The position numbers and the translations under genes were made by a program. 64,000 nucleotides of DNA, taken from assembly GCF_052113205.1 (NCBI RefSeq), contig NZ_JBFRCU010000030.1:8311-72310 (forward strand), given 5' to 3'. The notes under the pieces were generated by a model, which was not told where the DNA came from, searched no databases, and saw only the letters and a program-made list of their open reading frames with translations. How positions within the stretch are numbered: position 1 is the first letter of the stretch; every line of letters starts with the position of its first letter. This stretch comes from Inquilinus sp052113205. Its GTDB lineage: Bacteria > Pseudomonadota > Alphaproteobacteria > DSM-16000 > Inquilinaceae. Shown here in pieces: positions 62,677-64,000 of the stretch.

Positions 62677-64000
62677 GCATCCTCCTGGTCTTCGATCTCG
62701 GCACCACGGCGCTGAAGCTGGTGGCGTTCGGCGAGGATGGCCGCCCGGCCCGGCAGGTCGACGCGCGCCACCCGACAAGGTCGATTCCCGGCGGCGGGCA
62801 GGAGCAGGACCCGGAGGATTGGTGGACCGCCGCCGTCACCGCCTGTGCCGCACTGCCGGCGGCGATGCGCGACTCGGTGCGGGCGATCGCGCTGGTCGGC
62901 ACCATGGAGAACCTTGTGCCGCTCGACGCCGAAGGGCGCCCGGTGCGGCCGGCCCTGCTGTACAGCGACGGCCGCAGCGGTGCCGTGTTCCCGGCGATCC
63001 GCGACCGGCTGCTGGCGGCGGGCGCCCCGGCAGTGCTGGGCAATGCGCCCGGGCCGCTGAACACGATCGCCAAGTTCCGCTGGCTGCAGCAGGCCGAGCC
63101 GGAGGCGGCGCGGCGGGTCGCGACCATCCTGCCCGGGGCCAAGGACTATCTGGCACTGCGGCTGACCGGCCGGATCGCCACCGACCCGGCGGCCGCCACC
63201 ACGGTCGGGCTGATGGACATCGCCCGGCGCGCCTGGTCGGCACCGCTGATCGAGGCGGTCGGCCTCGACCCCGCTTTGCTGCCGCCGATCCTGCCGGCCG
63301 ATGCGGTGATCGGGACGCTGCGGCCGACGGCGGCGCTGGCGCTTGGATTGCCGATGGATTGTCCGGTGGTGAATGGCTGCGGCGACGCCGCGGCCTCGAC
63401 CTTCGGCGCGGCGGCCGACGGCCAGCTTCATGTCTATCTCGGCACCAGCGGCTGGGTGGCGCGCAGCCGGCCGCTCGACCCCGCGGCGCTGCCGCGCCCC
63501 TTCACCACCCTGGCGCATCCGCGCGCCGGCTGGGCGATCGAGATCGCGCCGCTGCTGACCGCCGGCGATGCCGCCGGCTGGTTCGGCCGGATCGCCGGTG
63601 CCGAGCTGGCGGTGCTCGACGCCGAGGCGGAGGCGGCCGATGCGGCGCCGCCGGAGACGCTGTTCCTGCCCTATCTGAAGGGCGAGCGNTCGCCCTTCGT
63701 CGACCTGGCGCTGCGTGGCGCCCTGCTCGACCTCGACATCGCCCAGGGCCGCGGCGCCCTGCATTACGCGGTGCTGGAGGGGGTGGCGCTGGCGTTGCGC
63801 AACAACCTCGATGCCATGGCGGCGCTGCCGGGGCCGATCCGGCTGACCGGCGGCGGCGGCGCCAGCCGGATCTGGCCGCAGCTGATCGCCGACGCGACCG
63901 GCCGGGTGGTGGAATGCGCCGACCTGCCGACCGCAACCACGGCGATGGGCGGCTACCGCATCGCCGCGGCGGCGCTGGGATGGCCGACGCCGCCGGACAC
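62673..64000 (+). CDS. FGGY-family carbohydrate kinase, cut at right window edge
   Basis: At least 442 codons, open to the end of the window. N-terminal ATP/phosphate motif VFDLGTTALKLVAF, catalytic region with GDAAASTFGAAADG, and the LYLGTSGW-like loop (HVYLGTSGWVARS). Closest to xylulose- or other pentulose kinases; glycerol kinase is less likely. Ambiguous base 63689 lies at the third position of a CGN Arg codon in GERSPF, so the residue is certain. Start overlaps the permease stop. Confidence 0.9.
   Translation, partial: MSILLVFDLGTTALKLVAFGEDGRPARQVDARHPTRSIPGGGQEQDPEDWWTAAVTACAALPAAMRDSVRAIALVGTMENLVPLDAEGRPVRPALLYSDGRSGAVFPAIRDRLLAAGAPAVLGNAPGPLNTIAKFRWLQQAEPEAARRVATILPGAKDYLALRLTGRIATDPAAATTVGLMDIARRAWSAPLIEAVGLDPALLPPILPADAVIGTLRPTAALALGLPMDCPVVNGCGDAAASTFGAAADGQLHVYLGTSGWVARSRPLDPAALPRPFTTLAHPRAGWAIEIAPLLTAGDAAGWFGRIAGAELAVLDAEAEAADAAPPETLFLPYLKGEXSPFVDLALRGALLDLDIAQGRGALHYAVLEGVALALRNNLDAMAALPGPIRLTGGGGASRIWPQLIADATGRVVECADLPTATTAMGGYRIAAAALGWPTPPD

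Noticed and set aside
63689..63689. Ambiguous base in the kinase as a possible disruption
   Set aside because: It is the third base of a CGN codon and always encodes Arg.

Overview
The window is a 64-kb piece of a very GC-rich chromosome, almost fully packed with bacterial genes. Gene content and order point to an alphaproteobacterium, most likely a Rhodospirillales member such as an Azospirillum/Inquilinus relative. The clues are xerD diverging from aroK-aroB-corC, a parvulin PPIase-argJ-GNAT-mutT block diverging from secA, DUF1127 and DUF2889 proteins, an Frc-type sugar ABC operon and a sigma-54 psp operon. The taxonomic call is inference. No rRNA, tRNA or CRISPR array was seen. Three ambiguous bases (22455, 33702, 63689) fall inside genes.

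Layout. 1-2.2 kb: tex, cut at the left edge. 2.3-8.7 kb (minus): a tight run aroK-aroB-corC-DUF2889-hydrolase-HxlR-fabF. 8.9-12.4 kb: a small membrane protein, xerD, GtrA, GNAT and accA. 12.5-20.3 kb: an RLAN/RimK ATP-grasp protein, an orphan ribbon-helix-helix protein, an atypical MIO ammonia-lyase, secA and a phytase-like secreted protein. 20.5-24.2 kb: PPIase, argJ, GNAT and NUDIX.

24.2-31.0 kb is an accessory island. It holds an AT-rich 459-residue protein of unknown function, a RelB/ParE-type toxin-antitoxin pair, a Cys-containing unknown, a decayed second copy of the same toxin-antitoxin pair, an MBL hydrolase, an RTX-repeat protein and an AT-rich HEAT-like protein. Two half-copies of an intergenic palindromic repeat lie in it: one abuts the decayed module and one sits at the right edge.

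31-41 kb: an ACT-less homoserine dehydrogenase-like gene, TauE/SafE, a complete liv branched-chain amino-acid ABC operon, a methyltransferase, a lipoprotein, a cyclophilin and an SDR. 41.3-44.2 kb: pspF diverging from a psp operon. A very good -24/-12 promoter leads into a new 54-residue membrane ORF, then pspA-pspB-pspC, a DUF4870/Tic20-like protein and a beta-repeat protein. 44.2-47.6 kb: a secreted hydrolase and trehalose genes otsB-otsA. 47.6-51.9 kb (minus): ROK regulator, ABC ATPase, binding protein and permease.

52-60.5 kb: DUF1127, a winged-helix/TPR regulator, GFA, malate synthase G, cold-shock protein, a TRIC/UPF0126 membrane protein, a UdgX-type uracil-DNA glycosylase, dodecin, a PseG-like hydrolase and a cupin. 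60.6-64 kb: a second sugar uptake operon (binding protein, permease, FGGY kinase cut at the right edge).

Two intergenic repeat families occur. One is an 76-87 bp cloverleaf-like palindrome (three full copies, two half-copies). The other is a ~175 bp GC-rich palindrome (two copies).
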